This document shows positions 35,428 to 44,518 of a stretch of 64,000 bases of DNA, piece after piece. The notes under the pieces are model-generated. The model saw only the letters and a list, made by a program, of their open reading frames with translations, ran no database searches and was not told the DNA's origin. Source of the DNA: Bacillus sp. ISL-55 (lineage in GTDB: Bacteria > Bacillota > Bacilli > Bacillales > Cytobacillaceae); NCBI RefSeq assembly GCF_018613155.1, contig NZ_JAGGQU010000013.1:1-64000 (forward strand), given 5' to 3'. Position numbers and translations under genes: made by a program. Each line of letters starts with the position of its first letter. Position 1 is the stretch's first letter.

Positions 35428-36290
35428 TCGAACGTCCCTCCTGGCTGATGGATTTCAAGTATTCCTGAGATTTTTTCTTTTAATTCTGTTCTCGAGATCA
35501 CAGCATCAAGCTGTCCATGCTTCAGCAAGAATTCAGATGTCTGGAAGTCTTCAGGCAGCTCTTCGCGGATTGTCTGTTCAATGATCCTTCTTCCTGCGAA
35601 ACCGATCAAAGCTCCAGGTTCTGCTAGATTGTAATCCCCAAGCGAGGCAAAACTCGCGGAAACTCCACCTGTTGTCGGGTGAGTCATAATGGAGATGATC
35701 AACCCGCCATTATCACTGAATCTTTTCAATGCGACGCTTGTTTTCGCCATTTGCATCAAACTCAGGACACCTTCCTGCATCCTCGCCCCGCCAGAAGCGG
35801 TGAAAATGATAAATGGTATCGATAATTCATCTGCTTTCTCAATCGCCCTGGTAATTTTTTCACCTACGACGGAACCCATGCTCCCCATCCTGAAAGTCGC
35901 ATCCATGATCGCTATAGCGATATCAAGTCCATTCACACTGCCTAATCCGGTAACTACCGCTTCATTCAAGCCTGTTTTTTCCCGGTCCTTTTCGAGCTTT
36001 TCCTCATATCCAGGAAACCCCAATGGATTGCCTGAAATCATTTCTCGATCCAACTCGCGGAAACTTCCTGCATCGAGGAAACTGTCGATTCTCTCTGCTG
36101 AATTCATTTGATGGTGGTAACCGCACTGGAAACACACCTTGCAATTTTTATTCAGTTCTTTCGTATACATGATCTTCTTGCAGTTCGGGCATTTCGTCAT
36201 GATTCCTTCAGGAACATCCTGCTTCGCTGCTTCAGAAGGAATTGTCGCGTACTTTTTCTTTTTCGTTTTCGTAAAAAGTTCCTTAAGCAA
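35412..36290 (-). CDS. accD: Acetyl-CoA carboxylase carboxyltransferase subunit beta
   Basis: A 292-residue subunit with the N-terminal four-Cys zinc finger (CPNCKK...[10 protein letters not shown]) and the crotonase motifs [12 protein letters not shown] and [13 protein letters not shown]. It pairs with AccA. TTG at 36290 lies after GGAGGGGG and gives [13 protein letters not shown], the usual AccD start. A palindrome related to the one upstream of malic enzyme lies 66-80 bp upstream, suggesting control by the adjacent FadR-type regulator. Confidence 0.96.
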   Translation of the reverse strand: MLKELFTKTKKKKYATIPSEAAKQDVPEGIMTKCPNCKKIMYTKELNKNCKVCFQCGYHHQMNSAERIDSFLDAGSFRELDREMISGNPLGFPGYEEKLEKDREKTGLNEAVVTGLGSVNGLDIAIAIMDATFRMGSMGSVVGEKITRAIEKADELSIPFIIFTASGGARMQEGVLSLMQMAKTSVALKRFSDNGGLIISIMTHPTTGGVSASFASLGDYNLAEPGALIGFAGRRIIEQTIREELPEDFQTSEFLLKHGQLDAVISRTELKEKISGILEIHQPGGTFEWQEN

Positions 36291-36355
36291 GTTATAACCC
36301 CCTCCGAATATGGCTAGTTATTTTGTAATATCCTAAATTTAGTAACAAAGAACTA

Positions 36356-36370
36356 AGTGGCCAGACCACT
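36356..36370. promoter_or_regulatory. Candidate FadR/GntR operator upstream of accD
   Basis: AGTGGCCAGACCACT is a near-palindrome that matches the TGGYC-x-GACCA core of the site at 38511-38523. It lies between the regulator stop and accD. Confidence 0.5.
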
Positions 36371-36464
36371 ATTTCAAAAAAGAAAGAGAGGCTGCCCTCC
36401 AGGCATCATAGGCATGTCCACAAGTATATAACATCCTATTTACAAAAGATGTTACTTCATGTCG

Positions 36465-37088
36465 TCATTCTGTCGACATTTTCCGCAGCATGCGATACCT
36501 TTCGAGGATCAGGTCTCCTCTTTTTGTTTCAAGCGAGTCTACCAGTTTGTGATAATCTGCTTTTTCAGCTGGTGATACCTTCAACTGTAAGGCATCATAA
36601 TAATCATTCAATATATACCAAATCCGATAAAACAGATGATTGTCGGCAAGCTCGGCAATTTTCCTGAAAAATTCCTCGTCCTCAAAATTATGGTCATCAA
36701 TCCAGGCCTTTAATCTTTTGATTTCGCCTTCCTGCAACTTTTCAGAAGCCAAGTATAGACAATCAACCTCAATCATATTTTTTGTTTCCACTACATCATT
36801 TTTAGCTTTTTCATCCTGCAGGATAAAGGTGCTTAATAATTGGACAAGCTGGTTGCCGCGGAAGTCCCTGATAAACGTTCCTTCTCCCCTTCTCGTCTCA
36901 ATCAAACCGAGAAGCTCGAGGGCACGCAATGCCTCGCGGACGGAGGAGCGCCCTGCATTCAGGCGCTCTGAGAGTTCACGTTCGGAGGGGATTTTATCTC
37001 CTGGCTTTAAGCCATCTTTATTAATCATTTCCCTTAGCTGCCTGACGATTTCCACATATACCTTTGTGCTTTTTTCAGGCTGTGCCAC
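36465..37088 (-). CDS. FadR-subfamily GntR transcriptional regulator
   Basis: About 207 residues: N-terminal winged helix (VYVEIVRQLREMI, KIPSERELSERLNAGRSSVREAL, GLIETRRGEGTFI) and a helical FCD ligand domain, with DNHLFYRIW and Asp/His residues typical of metal and carboxylate binding. Ligands of FCD regulators are organic acids or acyl-CoA; the neighbours (malic enzyme, accDA) suggest malate, pyruvate or malonyl-CoA (inference). The start is uncertain: GTG at 37088 has AAAGGTGA 11 nt upstream; GTG 37103 or TTG 37112 would overlap the malic enzyme end. Confidence 0.85.
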   Translation of the reverse strand: MAQPEKSTKVYVEIVRQLREMINKDGLKPGDKIPSERELSERLNAGRSSVREALRALELLGLIETRRGEGTFIRDFRGNQLVQLLSTFILQDEKAKNDVVETKNMIEVDCLYLASEKLQEGEIKRLKAWIDDHNFEDEEFFRKIAELADNHLFYRIWYILNDYYDALQLKVSPAEKADYHKLVDSLETKRGDLILERYRMLRKMSTE

Positions 37089-37095
37089 TAAGAGA

Positions 37096-38334
37096 TCACT
37101 CACCTTTTCCAATCAATGCAAGGCGCATGGTGCGCTCTTTGACTTCTTCGGGATCCACTTTAATGCGCGCCACGCCAGTTTCCATCGCTGCATTCGCAAC
37201 AGCCGCTGCAACAGCAGGTGCAACACGCGGGTCAAACGGGCCTGGAATGACGTAATCACTAGAAAGCTCGGATTCCTCAATCAGGCTGGCAATTGCGTTA
37301 ACAGCAGCTACTTTCATCTTTTCGTTGATATGGGTAGCCCTGGCATCCAATGCGCCGCGGAAGATTCCCGGGAAGGCAAGAACATTATTCACCTGGTTAG
37401 GGAAATCGGATCGGCCTGTGCCGATAACCGCCGCTCCTGCCGCTTTGGCTTCATCAGGCATGATTTCTGGAACAGGGTTTGCCATCGCAAAGATAATCGG
37501 ATCGTTATTCATTGTCTGGACCATTTCAGCAGTAAGCGCTCCAGCTACAGATACCCCGATAAACACATCCGCATCTTTGATAGCATCCGAAAGGGATCCT
37601 TCAACGTTGTCACGGTTGGTGAATTTAGCCACTTCTTCCTTGATCGCATTCATTCCGTTAGGGCGTCCTTCATAGATCGCACCCTTTGTATCGCACATGA
37701 TGATGTCTCGGACTCCGTATGAATATAGAAGCTTTATGATCGCAATTCCCGCAGCTCCTGCTCCGTTTGCGACCACTTTAATTTCGTTCATTTTTTTACC
37801 GACAATTTTTAGCGCGTTCACGAGGCCAGCCACTGTTACAATCGCAGTTCCGTGCTGATCATCGTGGAATACAGGGATATTCGTTTCTTTTTTCAAACGT
37901 TCTTCTACGGCGAAGCAGTTTGGCGCTGCTATATCCTCCAGGTTGACTCCACCGAATGTCGGCTCAAGCAGTTTTACCGTCTCGACAATTTTATCAACAT
38001 CCGTTGTATTCAAACAAATTGGAAAGGCATCGACGCCAGCAAAGCTCTTGAAAAGGACAGCTTTGCCTTCCATTACCGGAAGCGCGGCTTCGGGACCGAT
38101 ATTGCCAAGGCCCAAAACGGCTGTGCCATCAGAGACAACGGCCACCATATTGCCTTTCATTGTATAGTCATAAACGGTTTCAGGCTTATCATATATTTCC
38201 TTGCAAGGCTCCGCCACACCCGGAGAATATGCAAGACTCAAATCTCTTGCATTCCTTACAGGCACTTTTGATTTTGACTCTAATTTCCCTTTGTTTACAC
38301 GGTGCATGTGCAAAGCTTCTTCACGTAAAGTCAA
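37096..38334 (-). CDS. ytsJ: NADP-dependent malic enzyme (YtsJ-like)
   Basis: A 412-residue short-form malic enzyme (about 410 in B. subtilis YtsJ) with the Tyr/Lys catalytic region LAYSPGVAEPCKEI, GNIGPEAALPVMEGKAVLFK, the metal-binding FHDDQHGTAIV and the Rossmann VVANGAGAAGIAI. It decarboxylates malate to pyruvate with NADPH formation. It is directly followed by the FadR-type regulator and preceded by a perfect GTGGTC-T-GACCAC palindrome overlapping the predicted -35. Confidence 0.93.
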   Translation of the reverse strand: MTLREEALHMHRVNKGKLESKSKVPVRNARDLSLAYSPGVAEPCKEIYDKPETVYDYTMKGNMVAVVSDGTAVLGLGNIGPEAALPVMEGKAVLFKSFAGVDAFPICLNTTDVDKIVETVKLLEPTFGGVNLEDIAAPNCFAVEERLKKETNIPVFHDDQHGTAIVTVAGLVNALKIVGKKMNEIKVVANGAGAAGIAIIKLLYSYGVRDIIMCDTKGAIYEGRPNGMNAIKEEVAKFTNRDNVEGSLSDAIKDADVFIGVSVAGALTAEMVQTMNNDPIIFAMANPVPEIMPDEAKAAGAAVIGTGRSDFPNQVNNVLAFPGIFRGALDARATHINEKMKVAAVNAIASLIEESELSSDYVIPGPFDPRVAPAVAAAVANAAMETGVARIKVDPEEVKERTMRLALIGKGE

Positions 38335-38484
38335 CTCAGGTCCACTCCTTAGTTATAGGCTTTCTTCGCCAAATATTGGCGCTTTCGTCCTGCTCATTTC
38401 CCGCTGTGAAACAACTAGATTAACCGCGAGAAGGATGGACAGCATTTCTTCCAGAAACGACAATTATTTACGAAAAAATACCTG

Positions 38485-38523
38485 ATTATAAAAAAAGTTT
38501 GCCAACTACAGTGGTCTGACCAC
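38485..38523 (-). promoter_or_regulatory. Promoter and palindromic operator of malic enzyme
   Basis: GTGGTCTGACCAC (38511-38523) is a perfect 13-bp palindrome of GntR/FCD type. A TATAAT (38490-38485) places the -35 at 38508-38513, so the operator overlaps it and binding would repress. Confidence 0.62.
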
Positions 38524-38569
38524 ACATATCCTTTTCCAATATAACACATCTATTATACTTGTAAAAGAA

Positions 38570-41500
38570 CTAATTTTTCAGGACGACATTATTGTCACCC
38601 AATACCTTCTTCAACTCTCCCATACTTCCACGTTCTGCATTAATGCTGAACTCTCCTGGCAGCAATAGTGATTTCTCGGTTTCTTCGTTATACACTATTA
38701 CCGGCACAGCGCCATGATGTTTTTTCAATAAAGCTTTGATGGCATTCATCTTGCCAGCACTGTCCGTTCCTCTAGCTATCCGCAAATATAGAACTGGTTT
38801 TTGTTCTGCTTCTTTTTCAAGGTCGAGTACTTGTTGCACGATAAATTGGCTTTTCCCATCACGTTCATCGAACTTTCCTTCCAGCAGCGCCATTTTCCCC
38901 TGCCCTAACACATGTCCATACTGCTTATATACAGTTGGGAATACGACAGCATCCGTTTCCCCGCTTGCATCGCTAATAGTGAGGAAAGACATTGCTTCAC
39001 CTTTTTTCGTCCGGATTTTCTTTTCCTCAGTGATATAGACACCAAGCCGCACTTTACTTCCCGGCGATTTAGATGAGATTTTTTTAACACCTGCTGCCTT
39101 GAATTCTTTTTCGTGAATTGAAGCGGGATGCTTGGATAAGTAGACTCCGAGAACATCTTTTTCCAGGCTGAGCTTGTCCTCAATCCGCATCGGGTCGACC
39201 TGGGTATACTTTGGTTTCAGGGAGAACTCTGCTTCAGCGAACATATCAATCTGTCCAGAGTCATCAGGAGCCACCAGCTGTGCGTGTTCAATCGCGACAT
39301 CAATCGTCGCTAAAAGCACGGCGCGATCCTGTCCGAATTCATCGAAAGCGCCTGAATAAATCAATGCTTCGAGCACTTTTCTTGTGGCTGCCTTTTGAGG
39401 CACTCGAATACAAAAATCGAATATATCCTTAAAAGGCTGGTTTCGTCTCGCCTGGAATATTTCCTTTAGAGAGGCAATTCCTACACCTTTAATCCCTGCG
39501 AGGCTATATCTGACACCATCCCCTTCTGGCTGGAAGCTGAAAGCACTTCTGTTGATTGAGGGAGGAAGAAGTTTGATTTCCATTTGCTGCAGCTCTCTTG
39601 CATACTGTGCAATTTTCACATCATTCCCGATTGCCGAAGTAAGCAGTGCAGCCATAAAGTAGAGCGGATAATGCGCTTTAAGATACGCCAGCTGGTAGGC
39701 AATCATGCTGTAGGCGACCGCATGGCTCCGGTTAAATCCGTAGTTAGCGAATCGGACAATCAAATCATAAATAAGATTCGCGGTTTGCGTATCATATCCT
39801 TTCCTTAAAGCCCCATTCACGAAATGTTCACGTTCCTGGTCAAGAACTTCCTTCTTCTTCTTTGAAACAGCTCTTCTCAGCAAATCCGCTTCACCTAACG
39901 AAAATCCTGCCATCTGTGATGCAATCTGCATGATTTGCTCCTGATAGACGATAACCCCGTATGTATCCCCAAGGATCGGTTCAAGGTCCTTATGGTAAAA
40001 ATCTATAGGCTGCCTTCCGTGCTTTCGGTCTATAAAAAGCGGAATATTTTCCATCGGGCCTGGACGGTAAAGCGCATTGACCGCGACAATATCTTCAAAC
40101 CTTGTGGGTCCCAGCTTCATAAGTACTTTTCTCATCCCATCAGATTCCAGCTGGAAAATACCTGTCGTCTCTCCCCTTCCAAGCATCTCGAATGTTTCCT
40201 TATCTTCAGCCGGAATGTCATGAATGTCCAGCTTGCGCCTTGTTTTTTGCTGGATCGAGTGAAGGATTGAGTCTATTAATGTCAGATTCCTTAATCCTAG
40301 GAAATCCATCTTCAACAGACCTATTTCCTCAAGGTGGTCCATCGAATATTGAGTAAGGAATACTTTTGACTGGCCGGATTGGATCGGCACGACATTTGTA
40401 AGTGGCTGTTCGCTGATTACGACCCCCGCAGCGTGAGTTGAAGTATGCCGCGGCAAACCTTCGAGCTTGATTGCCGTTTCAAGAATTCTCTTATTCTTAG
40501 AGGACTCTTCTATAAAACCCCTTAAACCGGCAGATTCCTTGATGGCATCTTTCAGGGTGATGCCAAGTCTCGATGGCACAAGCTTTGACAGCCGGTCGAG
40601 CTCCTTCGCGTTCAAACCAAAAACACGGCCAACATCCCTTACGGCTGCCTTCGCAGCGAGCGTTCCAAAAGTGGCAATCTGTGCCACATGAAGCTCGCCA
40701 TATTTGGAGGCGACATATTCAATCACCTCATCCCTGCGATTATCAGGGAAGTCGATATCGATATCAGGCATTGAAATTCGTTCTGGATTTAAGAACCTTT
40801 CAAAGAGTAAATTATGTTCAATCGGGTCGGCATCAGTAATGTACAATACATAGGAAACAAGCGAACCAGCTGCTGAGCCACGTCCCGGTCCGATGAGGAT
40901 GCCTCTTTCCCTAGAATACTTTATGAAATCCCAAACAATCAGGAAGTAATCGCTGAAGTTCATTTTTTTTATGACTGACAGCTCATATTTCAGCCTGTCG
41001 ATATGCTTTTGGGACGGATTTTCGTATCGCTTCTCAAGTCCCTGAAAGCAAAGTTCTTCGAGCATTCCATCTGCACTTTTTCCCGGATCCACAGGGAATT
41101 TCGGCAGATGCCTTGATTCAAAGTCAATCATGACATTGCAGTTCTCCGCTATTTTCAGCGTATTCTCCAATGCTTCAGGATACTCCGAGAACAGCTCTCC
41201 CATTTCTTTTGCTGGCTTTAAGTAAAATTCACTGCTGCCCAGTTTTTCACGACCATCATCCTGCAGTTTCTCACCATTCTTGATTGCCAGCAGGCACTCC
41301 TGTGCAAATGAATCTTCTTTTTCCAGATAATGCACCTGGTTGGAAGCAGCCAGTGGAGTGCTGGTTTCACTGCCCAACCTTGCCAGCTGTCCAACTAATT
41401 CTTTTTGACCCGGCAGGCCCTGGTCCTGTATTGACAGGTAAAAGTTATCCCTGCCAAAGATCTGCTTGTATAGATCTACAGTCTTTATTGCTTGCTCTCT

Positions 41501-41920
41501 TTCACCGTTTGTTAAATAATTTTCTATTTCTCCCTGGGTTCCCGGAGTTAGTGCAAACAGGCCTGAAGCGTAATGTTTCAGCCATTTCACCGGTATTCCC
41601 TCAGGTGATTTCGTCTGTACAGCACTGGAAATCTTGATCAGGTTCTGGAATCCCTCATTGTTTTTCGCAAGCAGCACAAGCGGGTATGATTCATGTTCCA
41701 GAGTGGGGCTGACTACGTCTACAGTCAGGCCGAGCAGTGGTTTGACCGAGTTCCTCAGGCATTCTTTATAAAATGCGACACTTCCGTACATTACATTTCG
41801 ATCCGTCAGTGCGAGAGCGGAAAATCCTTTTGCCCTGGCATCGCGGACTAGCTGCTCTACTGTCGCCGTACTCGTGAGCAGGCTGTATGCACTATAGACA
41901 TGAAGGTGAATAAATGGCAT
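38570..41920 (-). CDS. dnaE: DNA polymerase III subunit alpha DnaE
   Basis: A 1116-residue family C polymerase (1115 in B. subtilis). It has an N-terminal PHP domain (FIHLHVYSAYSLL), the palm with the catalytic segment PDIDIDFPDNRRDEV, finger region (RFANYGFNRSHAVAYS), tandem helix-hairpin-helix and a C-terminal OB fold (KVRLGVYITEEKKIRTKKG). In low-GC Gram-positives DnaE extends RNA primers before PolC takes over the lagging strand. The ATG at 41920 follows GGGTGTGAG; ten more upstream residues of the ORF are unlikely. Confidence 0.97.
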   Translation of the reverse strand: MPFIHLHVYSAYSLLTSTATVEQLVRDARAKGFSALALTDRNVMYGSVAFYKECLRNSVKPLLGLTVDVVSPTLEHESYPLVLLAKNNEGFQNLIKISSAVQTKSPEGIPVKWLKHYASGLFALTPGTQGEIENYLTNGEREQAIKTVDLYKQIFGRDNFYLSIQDQGLPGQKELVGQLARLGSETSTPLAASNQVHYLEKEDSFAQECLLAIKNGEKLQDDGREKLGSSEFYLKPAKEMGELFSEYPEALENTLKIAENCNVMIDFESRHLPKFPVDPGKSADGMLEELCFQGLEKRYENPSQKHIDRLKYELSVIKKMNFSDYFLIVWDFIKYSRERGILIGPGRGSAAGSLVSYVLYITDADPIEHNLLFERFLNPERISMPDIDIDFPDNRRDEVIEYVASKYGELHVAQIATFGTLAAKAAVRDVGRVFGLNAKELDRLSKLVPSRLGITLKDAIKESAGLRGFIEESSKNKRILETAIKLEGLPRHTSTHAAGVVISEQPLTNVVPIQSGQSKVFLTQYSMDHLEEIGLLKMDFLGLRNLTLIDSILHSIQQKTRRKLDIHDIPAEDKETFEMLGRGETTGIFQLESDGMRKVLMKLGPTRFEDIVAVNALYRPGPMENIPLFIDRKHGRQPIDFYHKDLEPILGDTYGVIVYQEQIMQIASQMAGFSLGEADLLRRAVSKKKKEVLDQEREHFVNGALRKGYDTQTANLIYDLIVRFANYGFNRSHAVAYSMIAYQLAYLKAHYPLYFMAALLTSAIGNDVKIAQYARELQQMEIKLLPPSINRSAFSFQPEGDGVRYSLAGIKGVGIASLKEIFQARRNQPFKDIFDFCIRVPQKAATRKVLEALIYSGAFDEFGQDRAVLLATIDVAIEHAQLVAPDDSGQIDMFAEAEFSLKPKYTQVDPMRIEDKLSLEKDVLGVYLSKHPASIHEKEFKAAGVKKISSKSPGSKVRLGVYITEEKKIRTKKGEAMSFLTISDASGETDAVVFPTVYKQYGHVLGQGKMALLEGKFDERDGKSQFIVQQVLDLEKEAEQKPVLYLRIARGTDSAGKMNAIKALLKKHHGAVPVIVYNEETEKSLLLPGEFSINAERGSMGELKKVLGDNNVVLKN

Positions 41921-42023
41921 TTCTCTCACACCCTTAAAGGTTAGGTTCATCTTCTTTCATTATAGGCTTTTCAGGCAAAAAAAGAAAATATGTTCTCATT
42001 TGATCAAGGAAGTTTAAACATAT

Positions 42024-42206
42024 AGGCTGTTTCTCAAACTACGTTGCTATTGCCTACAAAATAGGATTGAATCGCCTGAGTTTCCTCACAAATTTAACGC
42101 TCATTATGAGAAAAGAGCTTGCAAACTTAGTACCGACCTACAAAATGGCTATTATCACGTTAAAATGGGCTTTAGGATTTTAACAACAGTCTTTACGAAA
42201 ACAGCC
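42024..42206 (+). mobile_element. MITE-like element (Family C), copy 4
   Basis: 183 bp, ends AGGCTGTTTCTCAAAC and CGAAAACAGCC, flanked by the 7-bp direct repeat AACATAT (42017-42023 and 42207-42213). The right copy of that repeat forms part of the predicted sigma-E -35 of ytrH. Confidence 0.88.
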
Positions 42207-42207
42207 A

Positions 42208-42236
42208 ACATATTAAATGCAGTTTGTCCATATGAT
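42208..42236 (+). promoter_or_regulatory. Candidate sigma-E promoter of ytrHI
   Basis: ACATATT and CATATGAT with a 14-bp spacer resemble the sigma-E consensus (KMATATT, N14-15, CATACAHT). The start would be about 36 nt before ytrH. ytrHI is a mother-cell sigma-E operon in B. subtilis. Confidence 0.68.
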
Positions 42237-42278
42237 GAAATACGAGGAAAAAATCTACATTTACTGAGGGTGTTTTAT

Positions 42279-42608
42279 GTGAATCAACCATTTGCTTCTC
42301 ATTTATTCGAAGCCTATTTCATCGCGCTCGGTGTTTTGCTTGGAGGCTCGTTGATTGGCGGATTGGCCGCTTTTTTGACAGGTCAGCCTTTAATGACGGA
42401 AATTGCCCGGTTTTCAAGTTCCATCCGGATTTGGGCCATCATTGCTGCGATCGGCGGTACCTTTGATACCGTCTACAGCTTTGAACGGGGGCTATTAAAC
42501 GGTGAGACAAAGGATATCTTCAAGCAGTTCTTGTTGATACTCACAGCCATGGGCGGTGCTCAGACTGGCGCACTTCTGATCAACTGGCTGACGCAGGAGC
42601 ATGTTTAA
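42279..42608 (+). CDS. ytrH: Sporulation membrane protein YtrH
   Basis: A 109-residue protein (113 in B. subtilis) with three predicted membrane segments: about 5-32, 48-65 and 80-100, with Gly-rich faces (LGVLLGGSLIGGLAAFL). It is a mother-cell membrane protein needed for efficient sporulation; the mechanism is unknown. GTG at 42279 follows GAGGGTG; the longer ORF starts inside the MITE and is not used. It is followed without gap by ytrI. Confidence 0.92.
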   Translation: MNQPFASHLFEAYFIALGVLLGGSLIGGLAAFLTGQPLMTEIARFSSSIRIWAIIAAIGGTFDTVYSFERGLLNGETKDIFKQFLLILTAMGGAQTGALLINWLTQEHV

Positions 42609-43115
42609 ATGAGAATCCCCCCTTATTATCGCAGGCCTGAATGGCAGAGATTTTTTTCAGGTATGGCTATAGGCGCTGTCTTAAGCTGGTGTGTGTTCCT
42701 ATATATCAATGGTGTATCACTGGAGAAAAATGCGAAGACCATACATGAACAAAAAGATGAGATTGCTGAATTAAAAAGTGATATTCAAATCTGGATGGAT
42801 GATTACGCTGAATTAAATAAAAAAAATCAGGAAAGTCTGACCGTCCAGGAGATTAAAGTGAAGATTGTTAACGACAAAAAATATAAACAATATCTTGATA
42901 CTCTCAGCATCTATGAGATCGAAGAGGAAACCAAAGGGCAGCTGAACATGCTGCTTGCCAAGGATCTGGATTCAGTTTTTAAAAGCAGGGATTTGATCAC
43001 CAGAGTGATTGAAAACAAATCCATCAAAGTGAATGACAAACGTTATAAACTGAAAATCAAATCAATGGTCATCTATACTTCTGTCAGCATTCAGGTGGAG
43101 ATTAGCTTGGATTGA
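42609..43115 (+). CDS. ytrI: Sporulation membrane protein YtrI
   Basis: A 168-residue protein with one N-terminal membrane helix (about 15-34), a coiled-coil-like segment (EKNAKTIHEQKDEIAELKSD) and a folded C-terminal domain likely outside the cytoplasm. It matches B. subtilis YtrI by size, topology and operon. It probably works with YtrH in the forespore-engulfing membrane; the biochemical role is unknown. Its ATG starts directly after the ytrH stop. Confidence 0.92.
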   Translation: MRIPPYYRRPEWQRFFSGMAIGAVLSWCVFLYINGVSLEKNAKTIHEQKDEIAELKSDIQIWMDDYAELNKKNQESLTVQEIKVKIVNDKKYKQYLDTLSIYEIEEETKGQLNMLLAKDLDSVFKSRDLITRVIENKSIKVNDKRYKLKIKSMVIYTSVSIQVEISLD

Positions 43116-43186
43116 TCAAGAAGCCGGAATGCGTGGCTGGTTTAGGAGAGACCTCGGAAATTCTTGCGAGTAAACTGCTTTTTGAA

Positions 43187-44020
43187 AGCTTTGGAGCATT
43201 CTGTAAGAAAGGCTGTCATGATACGGTCTCTTTATTTTTACAGCTTTGGATCTTGAACCCTGAAACCTGTCACAATATTGGCGTTTTCTTGACAGCTTTG
43301 GACTCTGAACCCTGAAACCTGTCACAATAATCACGTTTTCTTGACAGCTTTGACCTCTGAACCCAAAAACCTGTCACAATAACCGGGGTTTCTTGACAGC
43401 TTTGGCCTCTGATTCCTGAAATCTGTCACAATAATGGCGTTTTCTTGACAGCTTTGGACTCTGATCCCTGAAACCTGTCACAATAACTACGTTTTCTTGA
43501 CAGCTTTGGTCTCTGATCCCTGAAACCTGTCACAATAATCACGTTTTCTTGACAGCTTTGGACTCTGAACCCTGAAACCTGTCACAATAACCACGTTTTC
43601 TTGACAGCTTTGGACTCTGAACCCTGAAACCTGTCACAATAACCACGTTTTCTTGACAGCTTTGGCCTCTGATCCCTGAAACCTGTCACAATAACTACGT
43701 TTTCTTGACAGCTTTGGCCTCTGATTCCTGAAACCTGTCACAATAATGGCGTTTTCTTGACAGCTTTGGACTCTGATCCCTGAAACCTGTCACAATAACC
43801 TCGTTTTCTTGACAGCTTTGGACTCTGATTCCTGAAACCTGTCACAATAATGGCGTTTTCTTGACAGCTTTGGCCTCTGATCCCTGAAACCTGTCACAAT
43901 AATCACGTTTTCTTGACAGCTTTGGCCTCTGATTCCTGAAACCTGTCACAATACAGCTTTGAAGCTTGCTTCTCCAAAGTTGTCACAATTCATTCCTGCT
44001 TTTTTCGACCGCTTTGGATC
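43187..44020. repeat. 52-bp dyad tandem array 2 (14 exact units plus decayed ends)
   Basis: CAGCTTTG-type unit starts are at 43241, 43293, 43345 and every 52 bp to 43917: 14 units with no drift. Each unit reads TTGACAGCTTTGG ... GAAACCTGTCACAATAA, with half-site centres 29 bp apart and 23 bp to the next unit. Decayed copies lie at about 43187 and after 43954. Variable positions are confined to two short stretches and are shared between units, so this is not a CRISPR. Confidence 0.96.
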
Positions 44021-44145
44021 GTTCTTAACGAAACTACCATAATCACTATTAGGTAATTCCCTCCAGTTGTTATCAGTTTGTGTCACACCTGATAAAACCG
44101 GGAAATATAAAAAGAAATTCGAAGATATCGACTGGAGGGATTCAG

Positions 44146-44469
44146 ATGAGCTTTAACAATGGTGCAGGCAATAGCGGAAGCGGTGTTGGCGGAGGTTTAT
44201 TCCCTGCATACGCCATGAATAACCGTGAACAGGAGAACCAGGTGAAATTAAATGAGGACCAGTATGATGTATACGTGAATGATGATTTTGTTGGTCAAAA
44301 AAGCCTTAAAAGCCAAGGTGAGAATCTTTCTGACATTGATGACTTCTTAAGACAGCAAGGAATAAGTGATTTTACAGCATCGCTTGATGGCGATCACTAC
44401 AAAATCAGGACAGATGGTTATAATGCAGAAATTGCTGGTGCATTAAATGTTTATTTTAATAATAGATAA
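44146..44469 (+). CDS. Hypothetical protein with Gly-rich N-terminus
   Basis: A 107-residue protein. The first ~25 residues are Gly/Ser/Asn-rich (NNGAGNSGSGVGGG), followed by an acidic soluble domain (KLNEDQYDVYVNDDFVGQ) and a short fold with alternating strands to the end. I do not recognise the family. The ATG follows TGGAGGGATT. It lies just after 52-bp array 2 and before nrnA, convergent with it. No signal peptide or membrane helix. Confidence 0.7.
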   Translation: MSFNNGAGNSGSGVGGGLFPAYAMNNREQENQVKLNEDQYDVYVNDDFVGQKSLKSQGENLSDIDDFLRQQGISDFTASLDGDHYKIRTDGYNAEIAGALNVYFNNR

Positions 44470-44477
44470 ATGATAAT

Positions 44478-44513
44478 AGCAAGGTGTGTTTCAGTATTGA
44501 AACGCACCTTGCT
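44478..44513. terminator. Bidirectional terminator, hypothetical gene and nrnA
   Basis: A 16-bp stem AGCAAGGTGTGTTTCA paired with TGAAACGCACCTTGCT (one G-T) around a 4-nt loop. Confidence 0.88.
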
Positions 44514-44518
44514 TTTTG

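Noticed and set aside
43241-43953. TTGACA in each unit of array 2 as a set of sigma-A promoters
   Set aside because: No -10-like sequence occurs 16-18 bp downstream in any unit (the position holds CTGAAA); TTGACA is part of the half-site.
43187-44020. Array with regular spacing looked like a CRISPR array
   Set aside because: The period is 52 bp, but the variable parts are short and shared among units; there are no unique spacers and no cas genes nearby.
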